NCBI RefSeq assembly: GCF_002288925.2
Contig: NW_022098022.1
Span: forward strand, 1,641,622 to 1,705,621
Source: Delphinapterus leucas
Lineage: Eukaryota; Chordata; Mammalia; Artiodactyla; Monodontidae
Length of the DNA stretch: 64,000 bases
Direction: 5' to 3'
Part shown: piece by piece, positions 36,301-47,805 of the stretch
Numbering within the stretch: position 1 is the first letter of the stretch
How the letters are laid out: each line of letters starts with the position of its first letter
Notes under the pieces: model-generated
What the model was told of the DNA's origin: nothing
Databases searched by the model: none
What the model saw: only the letters and a program-made list of their open reading frames with translations
Program-made: the position numbers and the translations under genes

Positions 36301-36968
36301 AGCTTATTACAACTGAAAATGAGTAAAATATTACAGCCACCGGGCCTATTACAATAGAGAACAGATCTACTTTAGGCTCAAGTGTAAAAGTAACCTCATT
36401 ATAGCCTCCAGAAGCAAGGCAACCTGTGCTCTGTTCTTCTACACGGGCTCCCATTTAACCTACACTTTAAAATAGTCTCCGTTTTCAGTTTAAATGACTA
36501 GTTAGAAGAGAACAATCCAAGTGTTTACTTGCGAGAAAAAAAAATCTTAAATACAGAAGAGAACTGAATTTTATTCACTATTTCCACTCATAGGTAAAGA
36601 ACACAATCTCTCCCCAAATGCTACTGAATTTTAGTTTCGACATTCAACACCACTCTTATACACTTAACACTCCCAGACAGGCACTGAGATATGCTCTTAG
36701 TTTACCAGAAGTACAAAACACATCTCTAGTGCAAGATTTTATGGGGAACTCATGTACAAACAACGTTTGTTTTTTTCAGATTGACTAAAAGATAAAAAGT
36801 GATTGAAATCTGTATACAAATATGGATTGGGTTATTTGGGACAGGCTAGGCTCCCAGCTGAAATACGATTTTAGGATCCTTTTTCTAACTTCTACAGAGA
36901 AGTCACCTCTGACTCCACAAGGAGAATTCTCAGGTTTCAAAAAGAAATGTCTTCCTTTGATACATTTG

Positions 36969-37010
<42 letters not shown>

Positions 37011-37519
37011 GCTTTGTCAAATAAGTATATGAATGATAATAAAGAGAGATCAAATCATTTGCTCCTGAGGTTTGCCCAGCACTGTGGCGGGTACTATGAG
37101 AAAAATAAAAGTAGTCAAGAACCACCCTCAAGATTAGACCTTATGAAGAAGGCCAAAGTGAGTGGATTCCTAACTTTGCTCTTGCTTTCTCGTACTTATG
37201 AGAATCTTCCTTCCTCTCCTCTTTCTTGAGTTCTTACGGGATTGAAATTTGTTACTAAGCCTACTCTAAACATATTCCAATAACAAAGTAACATTGATTT
37301 TTTCAGTCTCCTATATAAAGCTTATTTTCCAATAATTCAGTTTCTTAGAACATTTGCTTTCTGGGCTCTTTCCAGGTTTTCAAATTGTTTCTGCATGGAA
37401 ACAAAAGCTCAGCTCTTGGACGGACATGAACAAGAGTGCAAATAATTTTCTAATTGTGGCAAGGTATATCCTGCATGTTAGTAAAGATAAAGAATGTTGG
37501 AATTGGGAGTAAATTCTAA
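33351..37519. other. Long mostly unique stretch with a CA repeat
   Basis: It contains the (AC)n microsatellite at 36971-37007. No gene, RNA gene or interspersed repeat was recognised with confidence. Confidence 0.5.
36971..37007 (+). repeat. (AC)18 microsatellite
   Basis: A pure AC array of 37 bases. Its length and purity suggest it varies in length between individuals. The HTHTHT peptide stretch of the frame across it is an artefact. Confidence 0.95.
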
Positions 37520-37660
37520 ATATTTCATGCTGAGATGAGCAAACTGATGCTGAAAGGGACTAAGTGATGTTCCTAAAGGAACTGACAGAACCGAGAATAC
37601 AACGAGGAGCTTTAGAATTCCAGGTCCCGTTTCTTCTGCGATACGACGCCCCATTCACGG
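37520..37660 (-). mobile_element. MIR SINE, antisense
   Basis: 'gatgagcaaactgatgctga', 'gggactaagtgatgttccta' and 'gagctttagaattccaggtc' follow the antisense MIR order, with loss of the head. Confidence 0.5.
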
Positions 37661-38139
37661 TAACATTTCAAATAAAGGCAGCATATACTTTCTTTATCAT
37701 TGGGTAATTTGCTTATGAAATTGCATTTCCATTAAGCAAATATTCTTTCCATGTGCTGGGGTAGAGGTGATGTGCCCTCTGTTAACGTTTTTCCTGGTAC
37801 AGTCAGTCAAAGCCATTTCTCTGAACTATTTGGAAGTGATCAAAAGAAAGTAGGTTTTTACCATTAGCATTCCATGAAAACCAAAAGGAATATAGAACTG
37901 TAATCACCATGCATAACTTCTTACAGATTTTAGTAAACTAACAACATCTACACACTTGCTTAGCACCCAAACTCACCCACATCAATGACTAAGTCATTAA
38001 GGGTCCTGGAGCTGCACCTTGTATATTCCAGTTTCATGTGGTAATGGAAATCTTTGGATCCCTTTGACTATTTCACCATTCCCTAATAAAAGAAGTCATC
38101 TGTAAAACATTATGCATTTGCCTATTTATTTTTAAAAAT
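37661..38139. other. Unique sequence
   Basis: Nothing recognised. Confidence 0.45.
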
Positions 38140-38620
38140 TTGCTTAGTATCTACTCATGTCAAGTGCCTGATTTACTCCCAGCAATTGAGAAATAGGAGA
38201 GTGACTGGGAAAGTGAGGGAAGCTATCCCCACTGATATGGATCTCAGGGGACCTGCTTGGGCTTGGAAGAGCAAAGACAGTGCCCAAGGTCAGAGCCAGA
38301 GACTTGTGTCCACATCTCAGCAAAGACTTCAAGTGGAATTGGGATACGGAGCCAGGAGTCAAGGGGTTGGAAATCAATGGAAGAGTGGCTTGTGACAGCA
38401 AAGAGAAGGATATGTGAGCAAATCCATAGACAAATAAACCTGTGGTGAGTCCTTCTCGTACTCCTGGGGCAGGCTGGTGGGGAACTGGATCCATTTAAAG
38501 GCTCTGAGCGGGCCACTAGGGAAACAAACATGAATAAGACACTGCCTACAGTTTCGTGGTCGAGGGAGGGTCCTGCGGGGAGACAGTCCATAGCAGATCG
38601 CTGGGATCCCTGAGTAAGTG
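38140..38620 (-). mobile_element. Probable eroded L2, antisense
   Basis: 'gtatctactcatgtcaagtg' resembles the antisense L2 terminus and 'acatgaataagacactgcct' its next conserved phrase. The stretch between them is poorly matched, so two fragments may be involved. The 116-codon minus-strand frames here show no family resemblance. Confidence 0.3.
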
Positions 38621-38689
38621 CCTGTAGATGCAGTACAATAATACGGGCGCACAGAAGAAAAGTGAAACATTGTGCCCAGGGGTCTGTGT

Positions 38690-39182
38690 GAGTCTCCTAC
38701 TGATGCTGTAACAAATTACCACATATTTAGAGGCCTAAAACAACACCACATTTTTTAATTTTATCTTACAGTTCCGAAGTTTAGATCAGAAATGTGTCGT
38801 CTTGTGGTAAAGTAAGTGTGTTAACAGGGCTGCATTGTTTCTGGAGACTCTCAGAGACAGTCTGTGCCCATGCCTTGGTTTGTTTCCGTCATCGGCTATG
38901 CCAGCAACAGCTGTTTGAGGCTTTCTGATATCATATCACTCTAAGAAACTCCCACCTCCCTCTTTCACTTATAAGGACCCTTGTGACTGCAGTGGGCCCA
39001 AGCCGATCATCTAGAATAATCTCCCCAAGTAAAGGTCCTTAATCTAGTCACATCCAATTAAATTCAGTTAAATTATGTGTAGTCACTTGGTCCCTTTGTA
39101 AAGTAACATATTCACAGGTTCAAGGGACTGGATGTGGACATCTTTGGGGCTGGGGGCATTGTACTGTCTACCACAGTGTCAA
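38690..39182 (-). mobile_element. MLT1-like MaLR LTR, antisense
   Basis: Read on the plus strand: 'gctgtaacaaattaccacat', 'aggcctaaaacaacaccaca', 'gggctgcattgtttctggag', 'cttataaggacccttgtga' and 'ctgcagtgggcccaagccg'. Then 'aacatattcacaggttcaag' and 'gatgtggacatctttggggc', ending 'ctgtctaccaca'. This is the reverse complement of a whole MLT1-type LTR, an old non-autonomous ERVL relative. L2-like pieces lie on both sides, so it probably inserted into an L2. No clear 5-bp target duplication remains. Confidence 0.75.
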
Positions 39183-39194
39183 AGGAGATTAAGG

Positions 39195-39335
39195 TGACCT
39201 GGGAAGATTTCACATGAGCTGATAATGGTGGAGTCTTGCAGGATGAGTAGATTTCCAAAGAGACAGTGAATATGGGGTGGGGGATGGAGGGAGGGAGGGA
39301 GGATGCAGTCCAGGCAGAGAGAGCCCTAGAAAAAT
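39195..39335 (-). mobile_element. L2 LINE fragment, antisense, with GGGA repeat
   Basis: 'cttgcaggatgagtagattt' and 'cagtccaggcagagagagcc' correspond to consecutive antisense L2 phrases. A (GGGA)n run at 39283-39302 has expanded between them. Confidence 0.4.
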
Positions 39336-40949
39336 CAGAGTCAGAAGTCTTTCATCGTTGCTTCCTTGTTAAATATACGATCTGCTACACAAGCAAACTG
39401 CTCTGACACTTCTAGGCGTTGTGTTCACTACCAGCATCTGTTGCTCTCCTGGGGATTTTCACAGATTAATATCGTATTTCCGTAACTAGCTAAATACGAG
39501 GGTTGAGCCAGCTGATCTCCTCAAAAGGTTCATTCTTTTCCCTCTCCTCTCTTTAAAAACGAACACAATATTTTCTCTTAGAGTCCAAACATCTTTTCAC
39601 CATTCAAACAGACCGAATACTATAATTACAAATAGCACTGAAATACAATCTACCTTCCCCTTAAATCAACAAAGATCTCCATCATCTGGTCCTGTTGATT
39701 TGCATACACTATTTACATACTACTTAGACTATATCTATTTATATATATTTTTTATTTACAAAGTAATCACTTCCCTCAATGGTTTACTTTGAGTCTTAAA
39801 CCTTCCATAGGGCCAAATGGATTGGATGCAATCTATTTTTATTTGCTTTTCACCCAAAGAGGCTGGGTGAAGAGTACAGGAAAATGAATCAAAAGCAGAA
39901 TTAACAGGAAGAGCAGGGAGCCAGACTTGGTAAAGCCACGATCACCCTTAAAGATGATCAACAACAAACTGTCAACACAATACTGCCTCTGGTTACCCAG
40001 CCGAAGTCTGGGGACATTGCAGCCAACCCCGCGCACCAGGCAGCACACACGTCTGCCAAAGATCAGCCTGAAACAGAAACATCACGGAGTCTGGGAAGTA
40101 TAATCAAAGTTGCCACTATTGCATAACTCAAAACCAGTAACCATGCTCCAGTCCAAAACTGACTGGAGATGTCTAGATGGTTCCAGGCTAGGGCTGGCTT
40201 ACTTCCTCCAAGAACGTTCAGCAGGATGTCTGAATCTGAGAGTTCCACAGAGTTTTCTTATAATTTACGGGTCTCAGATCAATCTAGATAATTGCAATGT
40301 TCCCCTAAGAGACTTAATATTTTGTAGTAGACTTAAGACTGTCTATTCTTAAATATCCCTCCGGTATGAACAAGCCACAAATTTAACTAAACCTCAAAGG
40401 TAATGTGACTAACCTCAAAGGAGGTATCATGACACAATGCAATTGGGGGTGATGTCCAAAATCTTTCCTTTTAACCATTATTTTTCACAGACTTGCTTGA
40501 TTCTTTTGTTACGGAAAACATTTACTTGATGTCTATCTATCTATATCTATATCTATAAAATTTAAGAATATTTTTATGTTGCCTTTCTATAACAACATTT
40601 CTGTTTCTTTCGTGTTTTTGTCCCCTTACATACGTCCCTACCCTCTTGTGCTATTTCTTTGGATCTTTCCTTGGTGACCTAGCCTAATTTCCAAGGATAG
40701 TTGCATTCCCACTTGCTTTTCAGGTTTCATATTGCCCTGATTTTTGCAAAGTTTGTATTTTTCTATTGTTTTAGTCTTTTCTACGCTTCGGGAATTTTGG
40801 CTATAGTAAAAGTTTCCCTTAAAAAAGCAACAATGCCATAAGGATTTATTTAACAAGTCATCTGGAAAATATCGTAAAATATATCCTATGATCGTTTACA
40901 TCTTGCTATTCACGACAGTGTCCATGGATGTGTGAGGAACTCTAGGCAT
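39336..40949. other. Unique sequence with a short TATC repeat
   Basis: A (CTAT)n-type repeat lies at 40531-40556. No gene or interspersed repeat recognised. Confidence 0.45.
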
Positions 40950-41300
40950 TAAAGCAACAACTGATATTTAAATAACGCCTGTCCTGTGCCAAGCATTGTG
41001 AGGAGAGCCAGGGGTGTAAGGAGGAGAAGAGAGTGAGCGATTTAAGTATGTGCAGGATATGGTTCCTGCCACGAAGAAAAAAGTCCAGAAAGGACACAGA
41101 TATGCAAATAGTTATAATGCAATGTGATAGGTGCTTTTACAAATGTATGAACGAACTCCTCTGGGAGCACAGATAAAGGAGCAATTAATTCAGCCTGAAG
41201 GAGTTCGGGAAGCTTCAGATGAGAGGTCACGTTTCAACTGGGCCTTGAAAGAACAGTAGGACTTCATCAGGGACTTAGGATATCTAAGGATAGAAGGGAA
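40950..41300 (-). mobile_element. L2 LINE 3' fragment, antisense
   Basis: 'cgcctgtcctgtgccaagca', 'aatgcaatgtgataggtgc' and 'gggccttgaaagaacagtag' are antisense L2 landmarks in the expected order. Confidence 0.45.
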
Positions 41301-41339
41301 GGAGGAAAGGTATATATATAACAGGTAGAAGGGTCAGCA

Positions 41340-41430
41340 TGGACAGGGGCTCATCAAAGGTCAGTCCCTGGCACGTGTTCAACTGCAATAAATATTTTTG
41401 AATGAATGACTATGAATGAATAAATATTCA
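41340..41430 (+). mobile_element. L2 LINE 3' terminus, sense
   Basis: 'gtccctggcacgtgttcaac' and 'caataaatatttttgaatg' match the L2 3' end in sense orientation. It faces the antisense copy to its left, so these are two separate insertions. Confidence 0.5.
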
Positions 41431-41779
41431 AAGAACCGGCTACAAACTTACTATGCTTTTCTGGTGTAAGGTCTGGGCATTTAGGAGAACAGGGCATAAT
41501 GGTGGCTGATGACATACTACTCAAAGGGGTGACTCAGCTGGAGCTCCTCTGCCACAGTTACCATGACTGGACATGGAGATGGACGTCCTCCAACAAAATC
41601 TCACGCTTTTTCCTTTTTGACAAGTAATGAGTGGGAGGTGCAATGCCAAGGAACTGCAACCTTAGTATTCCTCTGCTTAGCGCCGTAGCTTCTTCCTAGA
41701 CTAACAGGCAGCTCCCAGGCAGTCATTTAAGCACTGGATTTAGAGCCGGATAGCTAATGACGAGCTAAAGAGGAAGGGC

Positions 41780-41797
41780 GGGGGGGGGGGGGGGGGG
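41780..41797 (+). repeat. Run of 18 G
   Basis: An uninterrupted G18 follows 'gaagggc'. Runs of this kind can fold into G-quadruplexes and are hard to sequence, so the exact count is uncertain. Confidence 0.9.
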
Positions 41798-41809
41798 CGA
41801 ACATGCCAG

Positions 41810-42215
41810 GTAGTCCCAACAGCAAATAAAAAGCCTTCTGAGAAAAGGAGCCTGGCTTGAGTGCAGACAGCAGAGGAGAAGACAGTCACGGAGGACCTGG
41901 AGAAAGAGCCAGACACCAGGCTCTGTAAGACCTTGGAGAATAAGTTGAAAATATGGGTCTAGGAGGGATGAGAAAATTCGAAGTGATTTAGGTAGGCTTT
42001 TAACATGAGAAAGTTTGAGTTTCAAAATAAAAATCACTCTGCTTCAGGAAGGCCTGTGGATTGGGGAACGTGTATGTGGGTTGAATTTGCGTAGATACTG
42101 AGACAGGAGCCTCTGGTGCTCATTCAAGCAAGAGGAGAGGGCAGTGTGGATTCGGTGATGCCAGTGGAGGAGAAATGGACGGATCTGAGAGAGATTTGGA
42201 AGGTAAAACAGAAAT
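41810..42215 (-). mobile_element. L2 LINE fragment, antisense
   Basis: 'ccaggctctgtaagaccttg', 'ggcttttaacatgagaaagt' and 'aaaaatcactctgcttcagg' correspond to antisense L2 phrases in order (normally 'gggccttgtaggcc', 'gggttttaagcaggggagt' and 'aagatcactctggctg'). It may be the continuation of the L2 at 40950. Confidence 0.5.
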
Positions 42216-42289
42216 TGTAAAACACCTATTACAAATTTAAGTATTTACTATATATTTGTGAAAACATTCAAATCCTTCCCGCTAGGGTA

Positions 42290-42560
42290 TCCACTGATTC
42301 CTTCACCTTTTCAACACATATTTACTCAGCAGCGATTACGGCCAAGGCACGGAGGACACAGCTCAAGCCAGATAAACAAGATCCCTCATCTACTGGAACT
42401 TATATTTTGGCAAGCGCACAGATGATAAACAGGTAACTGTACGGACAGAATAATTTCAGATAGAGCCGTAAAGCGGGACAGCAGGAAAGTCCTTGAGATC
42501 CAGTGGACAGGAAAGGCGTGTTGGAGGAGAAGAAATCTGAGGTCACCTGAGCTCAAGAAG
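42290..42560 (-). mobile_element. L2 LINE 3' fragment, antisense
   Basis: 'caacacatatttactcagca' (antisense terminus), 'ggacacagctcaagccagat', 'catctactggaacttatat' and 'gataaacaggtaactgta' follow antisense L2 order. Confidence 0.55.
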
Positions 42561-42840
42561 CCACAACCATCAGGGAAAGAAACACATACGCCCTCATCTT
42601 TGAGCGAGATTTCCTACCACTCTATTTATCACCTTGCTTGATCTCTCTCTTTTTGGAAGATTCAAAAGGTTTTTTAAACATGCCTATATTCTCAAGAGTT
42701 TTGGTCTACATGTAACCCCTCAGCGTCATGGCAATGAAACTACGAGGGTCAGTGATCCCTCCCTCAGACGATGTTTTGCTGCCTTCTGCCGCAGTAACAG
42801 AAGGGACACCTATTAGCCTTAAATAAACATCAAAAGAATA

Positions 42841-43058
42841 GGGGCTTCCCTGGTGGCGCAGTGGTTGAGAGTCCGCCTGCCGATGCAGGGGACACAGGTT
42901 CGTGCCCCGGTCCAGGAAGATCCCACATGCCACGGAGTGGCTGGGCCCGTGAGCCATGGCCTCGGAGCCTGCGTGTCCGGAGCCTGTGCTCCGCAGTGGG
43001 AGAGGCCACAACGGTGAGAGGCCTGCGAACCTCAAAAAAAAAAAGAAAAAAAAAAAAA
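42841..43058 (+). mobile_element. CHR-type SINE
   Basis: A complete element with head 'ggcttccctggtggcgcag', box-B-like 'aggttcgtgccccggtcc', body and a long A-tail with one G. It has a perfect 12-bp target duplication 'atcaaaagaata' at 42829-42840 and 43059-43070. It resembles the copies at 7836 and 10460 closely, which fits a lineage-specific burst. The 71-109-codon frames crossing it are by-products. Confidence 0.95.
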
Positions 43059-43070
43059 ATCAAAAGAATA

Positions 43071-45344
43071 ACGTAAATTAAATAATTCTCTACCGCACCA
43101 CATAAATCCTTCTAAAAGCTGTTTGTTGAAACAGATTCGGGTTTAAAACAGATTGGTTTCATTATCTATTTCCTTTTTTAAAGAAACTGAATGAGAGCTC
43201 AGCATACATTTAATTGCTGACTAATCATCTGAACCCCTTGAATTCAATAATATTTATGGAAATATCAGATGTCTGGAGAAGTAGTTCTCCAAAGGGTTAT
43301 ATGTATTTTTTAACGTCTGTCAACTTTTAGTAATTTGTTTTGAGTCACTTATTTTAACTCTTCTAAAAAATTATTCTAGGTTGAAATCTTGAAAATATGT
43401 TGCATATTAGGGATTCATAATGAGTAGAATTCTTATAATTTGGAAATAAGCAAAAGATAGATGCGTAAGTTAGTCTTTCTATACACCTATATCTATGCAG
43501 ATATATTTTTATATACAGGTAAACCATTTTTATTTAGTAAATACCATAGAGTATCTTAGAATACAATCACATTGCTTGGGCTACTTCTATTATGTTCTGT
43601 CTGTAACGTTCATTCTAATTTCCCATGTTCTTGTAGACAAAGAATCCGAAAACTTGAGGGAAAAGGAAAACATACAAACGCTGTTCAGGTTCCCATTTCT
43701 GAGCAGCAGGAAGTCAGGAGTAAGTGGCAGAGACTGATCAGAATTGGGTTCTATACATAAACAACCGTCATCAGGTGTGCCCTGCTACGAGGGCATTCGT
43801 GCACCCCAGCAGTAATTTGAGCAATTTAGAACTTCAGGCAACCTGGAGAGGGAATACATTATTGAAGAGTTTAACTTCAAGTGTAAAATGTATCTTTATG
43901 GCAGATTTCTCAAAGAAACAGATTCTGTCCTTTCACATTAGTTAGTTGGATCAAAGTTTTTTTAATAATTTACATACACACACAAAAATATGTTGCTGCA
44001 CCATTAGTTTTGCACAAGTGGGAGATGGCCCAAAAGTGAAGAATAGATATACATCTATATTTGGTATTTTCTACCCACAATAATCTGTAAAATTAAAAAA
44101 AAAAAAAAAAAGAGCTTATTACTGAAGAGAAGTTGAGTTTTATCCAAACTTTGCTATCACTTTTCACACACTTGAAACCAAAGCCAATAAATACAGAAAC
44201 AGGTACTAAGAATATGGGTACTAAATTCTTATTTCCAGACTGCAACTCTAAATCATAATTATTTCTAGACTGCTCCTCTAAATTTTTATCTATTATTGAA
44301 AAAAATAGTTAAGAATTCATTGCAGAATCCGGAATCTCAGATTACATTGTTATTAGCTTGGAATCCACGTCAGTCAATTGGCGCGTTCTTCACGTCAGAG
44401 AATTCACCTACGGCAGATTCATACACAATTCTTTTTCCCATTATATTAGAGCTCCAGAGCTTTAGATTACGTAAATAACTGCACTTCTAAACCTCCCTTG
44501 ATAATGTGGACACATGACAAAGTTATGGTTACTGGGATACGAGTGGAAGCGGTCTGGTCCCACGGGCTGCACCCCTAAACAGAACGGGCTTGGCCTGAAC
44601 TGGCTCATTCCCACTGTCCGGGACGTAGATGCTTTGTCTGGGGCTGCGACAGCCATCTTGAGCACAGAGGCAAAAGCCTTCAGTTCTTATTGGCTCTTGC
44701 TTGCTACACGAGAGACTGATGAACTCTTATTCAAATCAGTGTGTTTTGGGATCTACTTAGTCTATAACCTAGTACACACTTCTATATCATCACCATCCAT
44801 TGAACTCTTTCTAGTATTTTCCAACTTCAAAAATCTTACTCTTTATTTTATAATTTATAAAATGCTCACTTTGATTAGGAATTCATTTTAAAGCACTTAA
44901 TATGAATCATTAAATTTGTTCTAATTTTTAGAGACTTGTGTACCTCAAATGCAAATGAATGCTCTATTATTTTAAAATTGAAATGCACTCTTGCTAGGTA
45001 AAATTTTGAATGAATATGGAAATGCTAGAAGTACACATATAGCTCGTTGTATGACTGAAGTGTAGCTTTGCAAGACCGTGTTTTTGACGCTCGCTGTACC
45101 AGTAAGTATACCGTAGGACAGGTATGGAACCGTGAGCCGTCTCTGAGGGCTCTTCTGGTTAGACAAGCCCACAAGTGAAAGCTGGAACGAATCGGGGACG
45201 GCACAAGACTGAGGAAGAAGAGGCGTGATCACGTCCCGAAGTAAATATAAACAAGTCACATTTGAAAAATGTTACAATACAATTTATAGCTTTTGGAAAT
45301 CAAACTGCACTCTAGATAAGACAAACTCACTTCCCTTATTCGCT
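43071..45344. other. Unique sequence, with a possible old LTR piece
   Basis: An A17 run lies at 44095-44111. Around 44500-44710 the order 'gttatggttactgggatacg' ... 'gcgacagccatcttgagc' is reminiscent of an ancient LTR or DNA element, but I cannot assign it. The 125-codon frame at 44514-44891 has no family resemblance. Confidence 0.4.
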
Positions 45345-45470
45345 CTTAAGATTGAAAACTCTGTGGGCAGAGTAGCCACTTCTATTTCATTCACCGCTGT
45401 ATTCCTGACGCTTAACACAGAGTTCAGGTTAAAGAAACTTCGTAATGTTTGTTGAATGACGGGATTCATA
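45345..45470 (+). mobile_element. L2 LINE 3' end
   Basis: 'tttcattcaccgctgtattc', 'ctgacgcttaacacagagtt' and 'taatgtttgttgaatgacgg' match the L2 3' terminus in order. Confidence 0.55.
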
Positions 45471-45769
45471 CCACTTATTTAATGTGATATTTGATGCTGG
45501 AATTCATCCTGTCTCTCTCTGTTCTGCAGATTGGCATCAAAAGAGAATATGAGCGTACAGAAGCGTAACACGAACATTCTGATGCTTAAAAAGTGAGGCG
45601 TAAGCTGAATTTGAAAGAATGACTAGGAGGGGAGAAGGAAAGAAGATGGTTCTGTGGATGAAATAGGTTGTAAAAAGTCAGCCAAGCATGGGACGTGGAC
45701 CAGTGAGGACCACACTAGCTGACCCTAGGAAGATACAGGATCTGCAAAGTTAAGTAAAAAGATAACCTA

Positions 45770-46333
45770 AAGACCCTACAATTCCACTCGTGGGTAAACC
45801 CCCCCTCCCTCACAAACGGAAAACAGGTATTCAAACAAGTATACGTACAGTGTGTTTACAGCAACATTATTCACAAGAGCCAAAAGGTGGAAATAACCCA
45901 AATGGTCACGAAAGAATAAATGGATCAAATCATGGTATGAACATGTGGCATATCCCATACATACATGATGGAAACTCAGCCACAGAAAAGAGTACAGTAC
46001 TGATGCATATACTCTAACACGGATGAAGACGTGAAGACATAACGTTGAGTGAAATAAGCCAGACACAAACGGTCATATATTGTACGATTCCACTTACAGG
46101 AAAGAGTCAGAAGGATCCATCCACAGGAAAATAACACGGACGGGTGGTTACCAGGGGCTTCCAGGAATGGAGAGAAACTGCTTAATAGGAGAGGGGCTTA
46201 CTCTGGAGGGATGGGAACGCTTGAAACTAGACAGATATGGTGGTTGCGTAACACTGTGGCGCTGGTAAATGCCGCTCACTTGTTCATTTTAAAGTGGTTA
46301 ATGATATGTTATACGAATTTCATTTCAAAAAAT
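45770..46333 (+). mobile_element. L1 3' end (old type), sense
   Basis: 'aagaccctacaattccactc', 'cagcaacattattcacaaga' and 'gccaaaaggtggaaataacc' are end-of-ORF2 phrases. 'agtgaaataagccagacaca' and 'gtacgattccacttacagg' follow. In the 3' UTR are 'ggtggttaccaggggcttcc' and 'gatatgttatacgaatttc'. It is strongly 5'-truncated, with an older (L1M) type of 3' UTR than the copies at 6806 and 46819. The small frames here are degraded ORF2 or UTR. Confidence 0.85.
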
Positions 46334-46584
46334 CGTTTGAAAATAACCTCTGTCTTAGAGTTTCATCAATCTCTTTTGAGGAATTTTTTCAGCAGCATCA
46401 CAGCAATTCTACCGTTGCGCCTGTATCTTATTTATGTTTCCCGAGTATATTTACATTAGAGTTACAGTAGTCAGTTCCTGCTAGGTCTAGGCACAGATTT
46501 TCTCAGTGAAAACATTAAGTTCCTTAAAGTAGGAGATTGGAAAAAAGAAAATCCCAGTACTCTTAGTAAGAGGTAGCTGAATAA

Positions 46585-46818
46585 GACGGAGATAAAGAAC
46601 ATGTGTGGTCCCCCTCCTGGAGACCATGTTGACAGACAGCGTGGCCAGTACCCAGCGGAGGCCTGAGCAGGGCCCGCTGCAGGTTAGGCGCTGCCCCTCC
46701 TGTGAGCGGAGCCCCTGTTCCCTCCTGCATCGCACAGGGGACAGTGTCCTCTATCCCTGGATCCTGCAAAGGCTTCCTCTCGCTGTTATGCACACGGAGG
46801 AATTGGAAGATCCTGATC
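46585..46818 (+). other. GC-rich unassigned segment before an L1 3' end
   Basis: About 230 bases are clearly richer in G and C than the neighbours and match no L1 3' UTR I know. An 11-bp near-repeat 'aagagg(t/c)agct' occurs at about 46569-46579 and 47033-47043, so this segment and the L1 end may have been inserted together. No protein family recognised. Confidence 0.35.
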
Positions 46819-47034
46819 ACTAGCCAGTGGGAAGCAGCCGCATAGCACAGGGGGATCAGCTCGGTGCTCTGTGACCACCTAGAGGGGTGGGATAGGGAGG
46901 GAGGGAGGGAGACACAAGAGGGAGGGGATATGCGGATATATGTATACGTATAGCTGATTCACTTTGTTATACAGCAGAAACAACACACTACTGTAAAGCA
47001 ATTACACTCCAATCAAGATGTTAAAAAAAAAAAA
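46819..47034 (+). mobile_element. L1 3' end, cetartiodactyl type, 5'-truncated
   Basis: 'gtgggaagcagccgcatagc', 'cagctcggtgctctgtgacc', 'cacctagaggggtgggatag', 'acgtatagctgattcacttt' and 'gtaaagcaattacactccaa' precede an A12 tail. This is the characteristic 3' UTR of cetartiodactyl L1. Only about 215 bp are present. Confidence 0.9.
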
Positions 47035-47594
47035 GAGGCAGCTCATGAATTTTCATCACGTGCACAGATGCAGGTAAGGGTCAAGGGGAGTTCCGCTGAG
47101 TGTGAGAGGCGGTGTCAACACCTCCCACTCCCTGAGGGGGAAAGTCAGAAAAGGGGGCACTTGTAAGTTTTACATTTTCAGTAAAGCTGTCAAAATGAAT
47201 TAAGCGTGATAAGAAAAGGGAAGTGATGTTTGTAAAATAAACAACTCTTGTGCCATTGACACAATTACGCAATTACTAACAGTTTTACCAGATGCTAATA
47301 ATGCGCAGTGGGAAAAGGTAAGCTGGTTATTAAAGAAATTGTATATATAAATTATCTCTGAATCACTTGTGATTGAAAAGAGTGATATGTGGTGGGGTGT
47401 TCCAATTATCAAAGCTGCTGTGTATACTGCTCAGATTATCCACATAACTGTTTTACGAGGGGACTGACTTGCAGGGTCCACATTGCAAAGATAATGATGA
47501 AAACAATGATAACAGGTCACATGGCTTGAATGCTCACTATACCAAATGCTTTAACCTCATAAAGTTGAATTGCGTAAACATCCTTTTCTAGTAT
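47035..47594. other. Mostly unique sequence
   Basis: A possible antisense MIR scrap at 47510-47560 ('gaatgctcactataccaaat'); otherwise nothing recognised. Confidence 0.4.
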
Positions 47595-47805
47595 CACACA
47601 GGGGTTAAGCACACAGGCACTGGAATCAGACAGTTTATGGTCCCATCCAAGCTCCAAACTTACTTAATCTCTATGCCTCAACTTCCTCATCTGTAAAATG
47701 GGAATACCAATTCTACATACCTCCTAGGGTTCTTGTGAAGATCAAATGAGTTAATACACGGAAAGCACTTAGGACGGTACCTGGCATACAGCAAGCACCA
47801 TATAA
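47595..47805 (+). mobile_element. MIR SINE, well preserved
   Basis: 'aggcactggaatcagacagt', 'acttcctcatctgtaaaatg', 'cctcctagggttcttgtgaa', 'gatcaaatgagttaatacac' and 'acctggcatacagcaagcac' give almost the full MIR in order and in good condition. Confidence 0.85.

Noticed and set aside
42841..42920. tRNA gene (A and B boxes)
   Set aside because: The tRNA-like head belongs to the CHR SINE. The same head recurs at 7836, 10460 and 58410 with SINE bodies, A-tails and target duplications.
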